DNA of 64,000 bases, taken from the NCBI GenBank assembly GCA_030248065.1, contig JASAMV010003928.1, positions 1-64,000 of the forward strand, written 5' to 3'. The translations under genes were made by a program, and so were the position numbers. Numbering within the stretch: the first letter of the stretch is position 1; every line of letters starts with the position of its first letter. Shown piece by piece: positions 12,328 through 21,709 of the stretch. Origin of the DNA: Rhynchonema sp. JSB1_4. Its lineage: Eukaryota; Nematoda; Chromadorea; Monhysterida; Xyalidae. The notes under the pieces were generated by a model. That model did not search any database and was not told the DNA's origin. It was given only the letters and a program-made list of their open reading frames with translations.

Positions 12328-12896
12328 TAAAGGGGGCAACTCATTGCTAAAAGTGCCCTGTTTATGGTTTCAGCGTGTAGCTGAGACCCGCGCGATCACA
12401 AAGCCACCAAGTTTAAGCCGATCGGTTCGGAATCGGCCGAGATCGAAGCGATTGAATTGGGTCGACTAGGAACAAAAATAATTTTGGACCAACTGCATTT
12501 TTATTGCAAATCAGGGGAACCTCGTACTCTGGCCATGAAACATTCAGAAAAACAGTCCTTTCTAAATGAAAACAAAGACACATTTCTTGGTGTACTTGAG
12601 GTCAGCCAGCTGACAGCCAGTGATCAAATGCATCAAGAAATCTTTCCTTTGTTTTCACATAAAAACGACTATTTTTCTGAATGTTTCATGGCCAGAGTAC
12701 GAGGTTCCCCTGATTTGCAATAAAAATACAGCTGGTCCAAAATTATTTTTGTTCCTGGTTGGACCGATTCAATCGCTTCAATCTCGGTCGATTTTCATCC
12801 GATTAATTTGATCTTGATGTCATTCTGATCGCACATATCCCAGCTACAAGCTGAAATCATAAAAAGAGCACTTTTAGCAATGAGTCCGCCCCTTTA
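12328..12896. mobile_element. 569-bp inverted-repeat element
   Basis: Left TAAAGGGGGCAACTCATTGC and right GCAATGAGTCCGCCCCTTTA are mirror ends. The arms match again at the AACAAAAATAATTTTGGACC and GAACCTCGTACTCTGGCC blocks. Frames open across it are not conserved coding. Confidence 0.75.
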
Positions 12897-13007
12897 AGTT
12901 GGCTTGTGCAAATCCAATAATGTTCCGGTTCCACGTATTTCGCAAACGAAAGAAAGAGAAACGCACGTTCCGTATAAACATTTAAAATACACTCGGGGCA
13001 GAGGTCG

Positions 13008-13120
13008 CACGCAATCGGGCCGGGTTTGGCCGGCCCGGCCCGGCCCGAGCCCCCAAATCTCCGGCCCGAACCCCCAAATCTCCGGCCCGGCCCGGCCCGA
13101 ATTTTTGGCTCAAATCCAGT
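13008..13120. mobile_element. CAGAGGTCGC-ended GGCCCG-rich fragment
   Basis: Begins CAGAGGTCGCACGCAATCGG and continues as CCGGCCCGGCCC and CCCCCAAATCTCC units to a GCCCGAATTTTTGGCTC end. It is the inverse of the right half of the element at 14710-15676. Confidence 0.6.
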
Positions 13121-13226
13121 GTAGTACTTGGTCAGGGTGTTGACGATAAGAGGAGTTAAAAATCTTTGGAAAATCATCCACGCCTATAAAAGGCAGAAAA
13201 CGGCGTTTTGAGGCCAGCCGCTTCAG

Positions 13227-13325
13227 ATTACGTTTAAGCCCAAGCCCAAGAAGCCTAGGCGTAGGCCTAAGCCTAAGCCTAGGCCTAAGCCTGAGCCAAA
13301 GCCCAAGCCTAAGGCTAAGCTCAAG
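13227..13325. repeat. Degenerate TTAGGC-like hexamer array
   Basis: About 15 units of CCTAAG with variants (CCCAAG, CCTAGG), equal to TTAGGC on the minus strand. Shorter runs occur near 36085, 40262, 46095, 48139 and 55799. Confidence 0.75.
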
Positions 13326-13460
13326 AAAACAAACAAAAAATGATGGCTATGTTTTGACATCCCAACCCCGATTTCACTGTTATAAACACTATTTCTCATC
13401 ATTTTGTTCATGTATAAATTAGTTTTAACCAAAAAAGCCAAAAAAGACAAAAAAAGTCAC

Positions 13461-13537
13461 CGGCGCCGGCGGGACTCGAACCAGCGGTCCCGCAGGCACG
13501 AGTCCAAGCCTTCACCGCTGAGCTAGCGAACCGACAC
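13461..13537 (-). tRNA. tRNA-like or tRNA-derived sequence, probably a pseudogene or SINE head
   Basis: On the minus strand an A box (CTAGCTCAGCGG) and a perfect B box (GGTTCGAGTCC) are correctly ordered, and the T arm folds with one mismatch. The acceptor stem is poor (about 4 of 7 pairs) and no clean anticodon stem forms, so it is unlikely to be a working tRNA. Confidence 0.45.
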
Positions 13538-13588
13538 ATACTTCCGTCTAGCCGCTGCTACTTATATCTAGCGCTGCTGCTGTCTAAT

Positions 13589-13860
13589 ATTGGTTGCACA
13601 ATGACTATATAAGAATCCATCCAAAAATTTTCCTGAATGGTAAGGCACGTCTCGCTGCAGATCACAAGCGTTATATTTATATTTTTTCCAAAACATTTCT
13701 GGCGATATTACAGTGAAGCTGCTTGAACACAGTGAGCGTGATATCGGCAGAAATGTTTCGGAAAAAATATAAATAGACCGCTTGTGATCTGCAGCGAGAC
13801 GTGCCTTACCATTCAGGAAAATTTTTGGATGGATTCTTATATAGTCATTGTGCGACCAAT
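13589..13860. mobile_element. 272-bp palindromic MITE, ATTGGTTGCACAATG ends
   Basis: Arms of about 110 bp are nearly identical in inverse (GATCACAAGCG, CGTCTCGCTGCA, GGTAAGGCACG blocks). A decayed relative of the same length is at 62213-62483, inside an intron of the guanylyl cyclase gene. Confidence 0.85.
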
Positions 13861-14505
13861 ACACACACGTGTATTAATTAATGCACACACAGCCAGCTGC
13901 GTGTAACGGTTAAACCTGATGATCAAGGGACCTGGATGATTTTCCAAAGATTTTTATCTCCTAATGTTGACGATAGATAGATTCGGACCCGAAATGTGTT
14001 GACCAGGCATGTTGGGAATAGCTAGTCCCGCTGGTGGAGGAACGTGCCCACTCCTCCGAAATTAATTCCAAAGAACGGGCCCGGCCGGATTCTGCTTCTG
14101 GAACTCACAGCGGAACCGCATTGTGTTTTACTTTGTTTTTGTGGAAGTTATCGGGTGATGTTTCATGGGTGCTGAGGTGAAACATCATGTCGCTAGACCC
14201 GGCAACTTGAATTGTCACCGCAATTTTCGCTGGGATTGATTGACTTGACTTGACTTTTACGGTATGGTGGGACGTGGGAGGCAATGCTGCAGAGCCCATT
14301 TTTATTTTCAGGAATTCTGTAAATTTTGAGATGAACGCTGCTACAGGAGGATCATCATCATCGTCGAGCTCAACGTTCGCTCCACCCGGAACGTGAAAAT
14401 GTGTATAGATGTACTAGATCCGCGCGTAGCGCGCGATTTTTTGCCTATTTGGGACAAAAAATACCGATTTTGAGCCATTTTGAGGCAAAAATACCCATTT
14501 TGGGG

Positions 14506-14632
14506 TCGAAATGTGTTGACGATAGATAGATTGTTCCCAGAATTTGTTGACGATAGATAGACTTGCCCATAAGTGTTGACGATAGATAGATGAAATCAAA
14601 AAGTGTTGACGATAGATAGATGAATTTGGGGG
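14506..14632. repeat. Spaced array: four TTGACGATAGATAG units, period about 30
   Basis: Units start at about 14516, 14547, 14576 and 14606, with different spacers of about 15 nt; a fifth unit is isolated at 13970. The whole array, spacers included, recurs inverted at 18676-18800, with one more unit at 19547. Confidence 0.8.
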
Positions 14633-14709
14633 GACCCCCCCAAGTACTACCCTGCTCAAATCAGATAATTTAACCCAATTTTTGTCATAATTTTTGCGAT
14701 TTTTTGCAC

Positions 14710-15676
14710 CAGAGGTCGCAATCGGGCCGGGCCGGGCCGCGATTTTGGGCTTTTGGCTCGGGCCGGGCCGGAGATTTGGAGGGTCGGGCCGGAAGCTTCT
14801 GAAGTGACTTATTTTACTGAAAAAGTAGGGTTTTTTTGTCAAAAATACTAAAATTTCTGACGGATTCAGCAAGTAAGTGATCAGTATTGTCCAGTGGTGT
14901 GGCTACCCAAGCGTGCAATCAACCTACTGTACCACCAGAAAGCAGAAAGGCCTGCAATCAACCTAGTACCGGCCGAGCTTGGGGGGGAACAAAATTTTTT
15001 ATGTCTAAATTTAGATGAAAATGCACTCTGAAACCCTCATTTCGCGCGCAGTGCGCGATTTTTCGATTATTTGGGGGGCCGTGAATGGTGGACCGGTAGA
15101 TCGCTGACCGGTACTTTTAGCTACGGTAATTATCTGCTGGCTTCACCAGCGGACGGAGAATGCTATCGGAAATATGGGTTACGGTAGCTATGCTGCCTGT
15201 GCTATAGCTACCGTAGCTAAAAGTACCGGTCAGGCGATCTACCGGTCCACCATTCACATTCCCTTATTTGGAGTGAAAAATATCGATTTTATACCATTTT
15301 GAGCCAAAAATAGCAACCTACTGTGCCAGCCGGGGGGCGGCGACCTACCTACTGTACCAGGTTGGCGCGTCATCTACCTTACCTACCTACTGTACCTAGG
15401 GGGGACCCCCACCCCCAGCCACACCATTGGTATTGTCTACCTGGCGACTTTTGAATGAATTATCAACCAAAAAAATTGATTAAAAAATCGCAAAAATTAT
15501 GACAAAATTGGGTTAAAATCTGAGCCAAAAATTCGGGCCGGGCCGGGCCGGAGATTTGGGGGTTCGGGCCGGGCCGGGCCGGAGATTTGGGGGTACGGGT
15601 CGGGCCGGGCCGGGCCGGAGATTTGGGGGCTCGGGCCGGGCCGGGCCGGCCAAACCCGGCCCGATTGCGACCTCTG
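14710..15676. mobile_element. 967-bp composite hAT-like element, TSD TTTTGCAC
   Basis: Starts CAGAGGTCGCAATCGGGCC and ends with its complement GGCCCGATTGCGACCTCTG. Exact 8-bp duplications TTTTGCAC lie at 14702-14709 and 15677-15684. Inside are GGGCCGG-rich minisatellite arms, a separate palindrome (15081-15257) and CTACTGTACC repeats, so other sequences have inserted into it. No transposase. Confidence 0.85.
15081..15257. mobile_element. 177-bp palindromic MITE nested in the 14710-15676 element
   Basis: GTGAATGGTGGACCGGTAGA at the left is mirrored by CTACCGGTCCACCATTCAC at the right, with TACTTTTAGCTACGGTA further in. The arms are about 48 bp. Confidence 0.85.
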
Positions 15677-15702
15677 TTTTGCACCTATTTTTTTGGTTGA
15701 AA

Positions 15703-16265
15703 ATATGGGTGGGCACAATACCCAATACCCAATACCAACACCACCCAATACCAATACCAATACCAGTGTTTGGTATTGGTATTGGGTCTAATTCTGGTAT
15801 TGGGTATTGCGTATTGGGTATCGGTATTGAAGCTGGCCTGGTATTGGTATTGGTATTGGGTTTGCCCAGGTATTGGGCAGAGGTCGCAATCGGGCCGGCC
15901 CGATTGCGACCTCTGGTATTGGGTCAAAACCAATACCCAAAACTAACCCAGAAAAACCCAATACCAAACCCAATACCTGACTCAAAACCCAATACCAAAC
16001 CAATACCAACCCAATACCAGACCAAAAACCCAATACCAAACCAATACTAAGACCAATACCCAATACCCAATACCAATACCAACCCAATACCCAATACTCA
16101 ATACCAACCCAATACCAAACCCAATACCAGGCGCTTCAGTAGTATTGATTTGGTATTGGTATTGGGTCTCGCCCGGTATTGGTATTGGGTCCCCAATTCG
16201 GTATTGGTATTGGGTATTGGTTCAGGGCCGGTATTGGTATTGGTATTGGGTGTCAAAAGTGGTAT
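15703..16265. repeat. CCAATA/TATTGG hexamer-based element, copy 1
   Basis: Blocks of CCCAATACC and GGTATTGGG alternate in orientation, separated by unique phrases such as GAAGCTGGCCTG. The same phrase order recurs at 19764-20035, so this is a dispersed element and not a free-running microsatellite. It contains the 38-bp insertion at 15878. Confidence 0.8.
15878..15915. mobile_element. 38-bp perfect palindrome, minimal hAT-type MITE
   Basis: CAGAGGTCGCAATCGGGCC is followed at once by its exact complement, with no interior. GTATTGGG flanks it on both sides (15870-15877, 15916-15923), and the homologous place in the copy at 19764-20035 lacks it. The ends equal those of the element at 14710-15676. 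The flank is itself repetitive, which weakens the TSD argument. Confidence 0.8.
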
Positions 16266-16535
16266 TGTGCCCAGGCCTAGTTGAAAACAACGGTGTTGCA
16301 GGGGGGTGGGGGGTCCCGCCGCCCCGGCTGGTACAGTTGTAGGGATAATTTTTGTCTCAAAATGGTTTAAAATCGGTATTTTTCACTCCATACAGGCGAA
16401 AAATCGCGCGTGACGCGCGAAATTAGCGCTTAAGAGTACATTCTCATCAATATGTATACATACATAAAAATTTTGTTCCCATCCCGGATGACCCCCGCCC
16501 CGCCCCCCCCCCTAGCTCGGCCGGTCGGTACTCGG

Positions 16536-16935
16536 TACAGTACAGTGTAGTTCCTGGTCCGGCGCGGCGGTTAGTGTACCTACCCCTTTTTTCCGTGCGG
16601 CGGTTAGTGTACCTCCCTGGGGGGAAGGGGGGGAAGACCCAAATTCAGGAAAAAGTCACTTTTTGAGGTAGAAAATTTGACCGATTTTTGCCCCTTTTTA
16701 GAAAAAATTCTCCATAAAAAGGGTATTTTGGCGACTTTTGACATCATTGACCTAAAAATCACCCATTTTAGGCCTAAAAATGCCCATTTTAGGCCTAAAA
16801 TGCCGATTTTAGGCATAAATTGAGGCGGTTAGTGTACCTGGCGCGGCGGTTAGTGTACTAGTGTACCTTGGTCGCGGCGGTTAGTGTACCTTAGGGGGGA
16901 CCCCCCTCCCCCCAGGAACTACACTGGTACAGTAG
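16536..16935. repeat. Inverted GTGTAGTTCCTGG pair enclosing AGTGTACC repeats
   Basis: GTGTAGTTCCTGG (16545) and CCAGGAACTACAC (16912) face each other. Between them are several GGCGGTTAGTGTACC units and an AGGCCTAAAA-rich centre. Further CCAGGAACTAC ends occur at 18618 and 20635. Confidence 0.6.
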
Positions 16936-17884
16936 GTAGGTTGATTGCAGGCAGGCTTTTTTGGTGGTACAGTGGATTGATTGCAAAGACCTGGGTATGG
17001 GTACCGTATTGTCGGAAATAGAACCCGGGGGGTCTATTTTTTCACTGGGGTCATTTTGGGGGGTTCAATTTATGGGGGGTCAATTATTGGGGGGGTTATA
17101 TTTTTCATTTGGCCCCCCCCCCGACGAAAAAAATCATTGTTGATAATGCCCATAAAAATGGCTTGTTTTCGGTATTTTCTAACTTCAACATCGGCAACTA
17201 TGCTTAAAAAGCTGTATTCTGTTGTGTACGCAAGCTTAAACAACGTTTGACACAACAACACAGCCCTAGCATACCACTAATCTGTGGTACGGTGAAGGTT
17301 GGGGGTGGGGTTCTATTAATGGGGGGTTCTATTTTTGATTTCGAGCCATTTAGGGGGGTTCAATTAATGGGGGGGTTCTATTTCCGACAATACGGTAGCT
17401 ACACCATTGCTTCTTTCTTCAAAACGATGACTGAAAAGATCAAGAACTAGGAAGTGTTATTGCGTTATTGCGTTATTGTAATTTTGAAAATTTTGGTTCA
17501 AAAAATGGTAATTTCGTTCGAATTTAGGCATACCGAGCACCGAGCAGCCCGGCCCGGTCGACCAAGTCCAAAATCGCGGCCCGGCCCGTTTCTGATCAAA
17601 GAAAGCCCGACTTAGAAACAAGTCGGCCCGGCCCGGCCCGGCCCGATTTTTTTCGGCCCGACTTTTTCTGATGATATTTTCAAGAAAATTTTTTGGTGCA
17701 AAAATTTCAGTTTTTTGTTTAAAGATACCTGAAAATCATAGAAATCGGTCCTAAATCTGCTGAATCGCAAGAAATTTTGGCTAATTCACCGTAAAAGTAC
17801 TCTACAACCCCAACCCCCCAAACCCCTCTAGGTACATAACCCCCAAGGCCATTGGCTCTGGTACAGTAGGTATCCCCCTCTCTA

Positions 17885-17960
17885 TACTTGCGTATTTTTC
17901 CGCAAAATATATTTTTGGAAAAAAACCGTTTTTTTCCAAATATTTTTCCAGTACTTAAGC
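17885..17960. repeat. Dispersed CTTGCGTATTTTTCCGC repeat, copy 1
   Basis: The same block, ending TTTTTCCAGTACTTAAG, recurs at about 20153-20250 with an extra AAAAACCGTTTTT unit. Confidence 0.6.
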
Positions 17961-18117
17961 CGGTCAACCGGATATCGCATGCTCTCAGAATCAGGCCGTT
18001 CACAATAAAATGTCACTGTATATAATCTGTGATCACAAAAACAACGTTCAAACAAAATAAAACACGTTAAAATTGTCACAATTAATTTAAAAAATTTTGT
18101 TTTCAGGAACAAACGCG

Positions 18118-18320
18118 AGCTTGTGCCGACTTACGCTCACCCTTTTGATCAGGCAACAGCAGAACATTTTGTAGGAAATCCAACCAGCTCAACTGCCAAC
18201 ACCCACATGCGAAATGTTTCACAACGTGTGATTTTTCAGCGCACTGTTTTTTGTCACGTTGTCTGCTGTGTTTGGTAGCATTTGCCTGATCAAAAGGGCG
18301 AGCGTAAGTCGGCACAAGCC
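18118..18320. mobile_element. Palindromic element of about 200 bp
   Basis: GCTTGTGCCGACTTACGCTC and the inverse GAGCGTAAGTCGGCACAAGC bound it, with TTTTGATCAGGCAA inside each arm. Confidence 0.75.
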
Positions 18321-18675
18321 CTCGACTGCCCCACTGTTCCCCCTCCGGGTACGTCTATTCCCCCAATTTTTGCCTAAAATAGGCAAATTTAGGCCTAAAA
18401 TCGGCATTTTAAGGCACAAAATAGTGATTTTTAGGTCAATGTTGTCAAAAATCGCCAAAATACCCTTTTTATTGAGATTTTTTCCAAAGGGGCAAAAATG
18501 AGTCAAATTTTCGACCTCAAAAAATGACTTCTCTCCTAATTTGGGTCCTCCCCCTTCCCCCCCAGGTGGGTACGTTTGTTCCCCTCCGAAAAAAGGGGGT
18601 ACCGCCTGTTCCCCCTCCGGACCAGGAACTACTCTGGTGCAGCTGCAGTTTAGTGCTTGGGGGGTCCCCCACCCT

Positions 18676-18800
18676 CCAAATTCATCTATCTATCGTCAAC
18701 ACTTTTTGATTTCATCTATCTATCGTCAACACTTATGGGCTAATCTATCTATCGTCAACAAATTCTGGGCACAATCTATCTATCGTCAACAAAAATCGAC
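18676..18800. repeat. Inverted copy of the TTGACGATAGATAG spaced array
   Basis: Four units CTATCTATCGTCAA at about 30-bp spacing. The spacers (for example AAAAAGTG, CATAAGTG read inversely) match those at 14506-14632, and the match extends outward to CGCGCGCTACGCGCGG-like sequence on the far side. Confidence 0.8.
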
Positions 18801-18983
18801 CCCAAAATGGACATTTTTGACTCAAAATGGCTCAAAACCGGTATTTTTTACCCCAACCAAATAGGCAAAAAAATCGCGCGCTGCGCGCGGATTTAGAGCA
18901 TCATGCACATTTTCATTAATACTTAAAGCGGCCCCGCCGCTATTGTTTTTTGGATTTTCAACCACGTTTTTTGCTCACATCGT

Positions 18984-19424
18984 TAGTTGGCATCGAGATC
19001 AAGAGCATTAATTTTGACGAACTTCACCGAAGTGGCTGTTACCCACCGAAATCAGTCCGCAAACACGGCCTATCGGGAACAAACTGTCCGATATTGACGC
19101 AGATCCGCACATGATAATCAGGAATTACAATAGAAATTCAAATTCACTGGGGCGTGATATAGGCAGCAGGTCACGGTAGCCCGGTAAAACATTAGCTTTT
19201 TTGCAAAAGGCAAGTGTTTTGTCAAGCTACCGTAACCCGGCGCCTATGTCACCGTCAGTGATTTTGAATTTTGCTTTGCGGGTCCTGATTTCCACGCACA
19301 GACTGTGCGTCAATATTGGGCCGGTTTGTTCCCAAACGTCCATGTTGGTGGATCGATTTCGATCAGTAATCGTCATTTTGGTGAAGTTTGTCAAGGTTAA
19401 TGTTCTTGATCCCAGTGCCAACTA
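18984..19424. mobile_element. Palindromic MITE of about 440 bp, copy 1
   Basis: Arms with TTGACGAACTTCACC / GGTGAAGTTTGTCAA and GATATTGACGCA / TGCGTCAATATTG. A second copy lies at about 43007-43451. Confidence 0.8.
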
Positions 19425-19763
19425 TCGATACAAACAGAAAAAACGAGGTCGAAAACCCAAAAAACAACAGCGGCGGGCCCGGTTTAAACATTGTTACCTA
19501 CTTAGTGCACTATACAGTACCTTGATTTTTGGGTACCCCCACCATCTATCTATCGTCAACAAGTTTGGGTGTACTGGCGGAAAAACCGGTTTTTTATATT
19601 TCGTGAAAAAAAACGATAAAGAACCGCAGTGTATAAGGATAGGGGAACCTCAAATAAAGTATTTTTGACACATAGTAATGTTAGAACAGACACCACAGTG
19701 GTGCCTATGGGTATTTTTGATGCTTATTGTGACTAAAATAGTTGAAACAAGCCACATTGACAT

Positions 19764-20035
19764 ATGGGTGGGCACAATACCCAATACCAATACCAGTGTT
19801 TGGTATTGGTATTGGGTCTAATTCTGGTATTGGGTATTGGTATTGAAGCTGGCCTGGTATTGGTATTGGGTCAAAACCAATACCCAATACTAATGCAGAA
19901 AAACCCAATACCTGACTCAAAACCCAATACCAAACCCAATACCAGACCAAAAACCCAATGCCAAACCAATACTAAAACCAATACTCAATACCAATACCAA
20001 ACCAATAAAACCCAATACCGGGCACTTCACTACAG
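19764..20035. repeat. CCAATA/TATTGG element, copy 2
   Basis: Same start (GGGTGGGCACAATACCC) and phrase order as 15703-16265 but shorter. It lacks the 38-bp palindrome, so it serves as the empty site. Confidence 0.8.
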
Positions 20036-21195
20036 ACTGCAACAATGCGCGCGAAGCGCACTAGTTTTCTCTGGAAGGGGATACCTACTGTACCTGGCTC
20101 AGAGAGGGGGATAGCTACTGTACCTGAGCCGATGGCCTGGGGGGTTTGGTATACTTGCGTATTTTTCCGCAAAATATATTTTTGGAAAAAAAACCGTTTT
20201 TTTTCGAAAAAAAAACCGTTTTTTTCCAAATATTTTTCCAGTACTTAAGGATACACATGGTCCAAAAACGCCTATTTTGGAGAAAATTTTGTCGGGAAGT
20301 GGCCTGAAACATGCTAAAAGTGCACTTGGAGATTAAAAAGTGCTCATTTTGAACTGTTTAGCACCGATTTCCATTAGCTTTGACAACATCCTTTCGTAAC
20401 CCTTGAAAATATTTCGGAAATTTTTGGAAAAAAACCGTTTTTTTTCCAAAAGTTGCCACTTGGAAAAATTTCCGGAAAAATAAAAACGTATTTTTCCGGG
20501 CCTCGGAAAAAACGATTTTTTTCGGTTTTTTTCCCCAAGTATAGGGTTTGGTACCTTGAGGTTAGGTTATGTTACGGGTAATAAACGGACGACGCGATGA
20601 TAAACGACATACATAATATTCAGGGTTAGCCGGACCAGGAACTACCCACACTGATTGCGGACAGTGCTGTTGTGCTGGTAGGCATGGACACAATACCGAT
20701 TTTTAGGCCCACCCAATACCCAAATACTCACTGCCTGGCTTCTGACACCCCAATACCAGTTGAGCAGACCCAGCCAGCACCCAATACAAAATGGCATCGA
20801 ATGGCCCTCGGCCGGCCGGCAGCGATGGATATGATTTCGAGCATCGACAGAAAATCGCGCTCCATTACCGTGACAGGTTGCTTGTTCGTTCCATATTTAA
20901 TTTTTAAGTTCGGAAGTACAAACAGAAATCGGCATCCAATGAACCTATTTTCGACTTGGTCATGCCGCTTCTCTTTTTTTGCCTTGATCGGGCGACTTTG
21001 GTATTTATGCATGGTGTTTTATCAGGGGATTACTATTGATTCGAGATTACCATTGATTCATAGTTGGCCAGAGTAATTGTTATTTAGGCTATGCGTTGAG
21101 TAATCGTGAAAAATTCTTGTCACAAATAGTCGCGGGCCGAATTGGAACGGACCGGTGTGATCCCTGAGTTTGAAAATACGGAACCGTTTTTCCAG

Positions 21196-21709
21196 CGTCA
21201 CCTTCAAATCGCGTCTCAAGTCGATCTTCATGCTGCACGGCGCGTTGGCGTTTCTGATCTTCATCAAACTATTCGACGACATCGCCCACTATCAGCTGGG
21301 TCTGCATCTCGGCTGGCTGCGCAAGCTCAACATGCCCGACGCTGTGTTCTGGGAATATTGGTGGTTCACGAGTCTGGCCGCTATAGGACTGAGTCTGAAC
21401 GCGTTGCCGAAGAACAAAGAGCGCGAACTCACCTACGGCTACTATGTGGTGTTCGTGTGTGGCTGCGTGCCACTCGCGATCGGTATCGGCGCCGAGCTGC
21501 CCGAACTCTATCGCTATCTGTCCGACCCGGCCACGTCGGACACCTTTATGTTCATGGGCAAGTTCCCGATGTGTGTCGTGTGGTTCATGTGGTTCTTCGT
21601 CGTCCTGCAAGTGCACGCGACCACAATGTACTTTCAATGGCGTCTCATCAACATCTGGCGACCGCTGACCGGTCCGGAAAAGATTCAGCTGCAGAAAAAG
21701 GATGAATGA
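21196..21709 (+). CDS. JAGN1: Jagunal homologue, last exon
   Basis: The reading frame matches Jagunal proteins over most of their length. It has an SVTFKSRLKS start, a first hydrophobic helix (LHGALAFLIFIKLF), the WEYWW segment, three further membrane-spanning stretches, and a closing LQVHATTMYFQWRLI that corresponds to the family's QVHAWQLYYSKKLL. Jagunal is a small four-helix ER membrane protein needed for ER organisation and secretory traffic. An in-frame stop at 21158 and a strong acceptor (CGTTTTTCCAG) at 21195 show that the start codon is in an upstream exon that I cannot place. The first in-frame ATG in this exon (near 21229) would delete the cytosolic N-terminus. Base composition is clearly more GC-rich than the flanks, as for coding DNA. 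Stop TGA at 21707-21709. Confidence 0.85.

Larger units (their letters stand above)
8874..21195. other. 12-kb repeat-dominated intergenic region
   Basis: I see no exon chain, conserved domain or codon-like signal here. The stretch is palindromic MITEs, hAT-like insertions, simple-sequence arrays (CCAATA, GGCCCG, AGTGTACC units) and duplicated segments, listed individually. 11143-12327 and 20251-21195 hold nothing I recognise. Confidence 0.6.

Noticed and set aside
12122..12469. 115-codon plus-strand frame
   Set aside because: Runs into an inverted-repeat element and has no splice or domain support.
14506..14632. CRISPR-like appearance of the spaced repeats
   Set aside because: Eukaryotic context, 14-bp repeats, spacers duplicated together with the repeats, and no cas genes.
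15463..16087. Pro/Gly/Ala/Arg-rich and Tyr/Trp-rich frames on both strands
   Set aside because: Translations of GGCCCG and CCAATA simple repeats.
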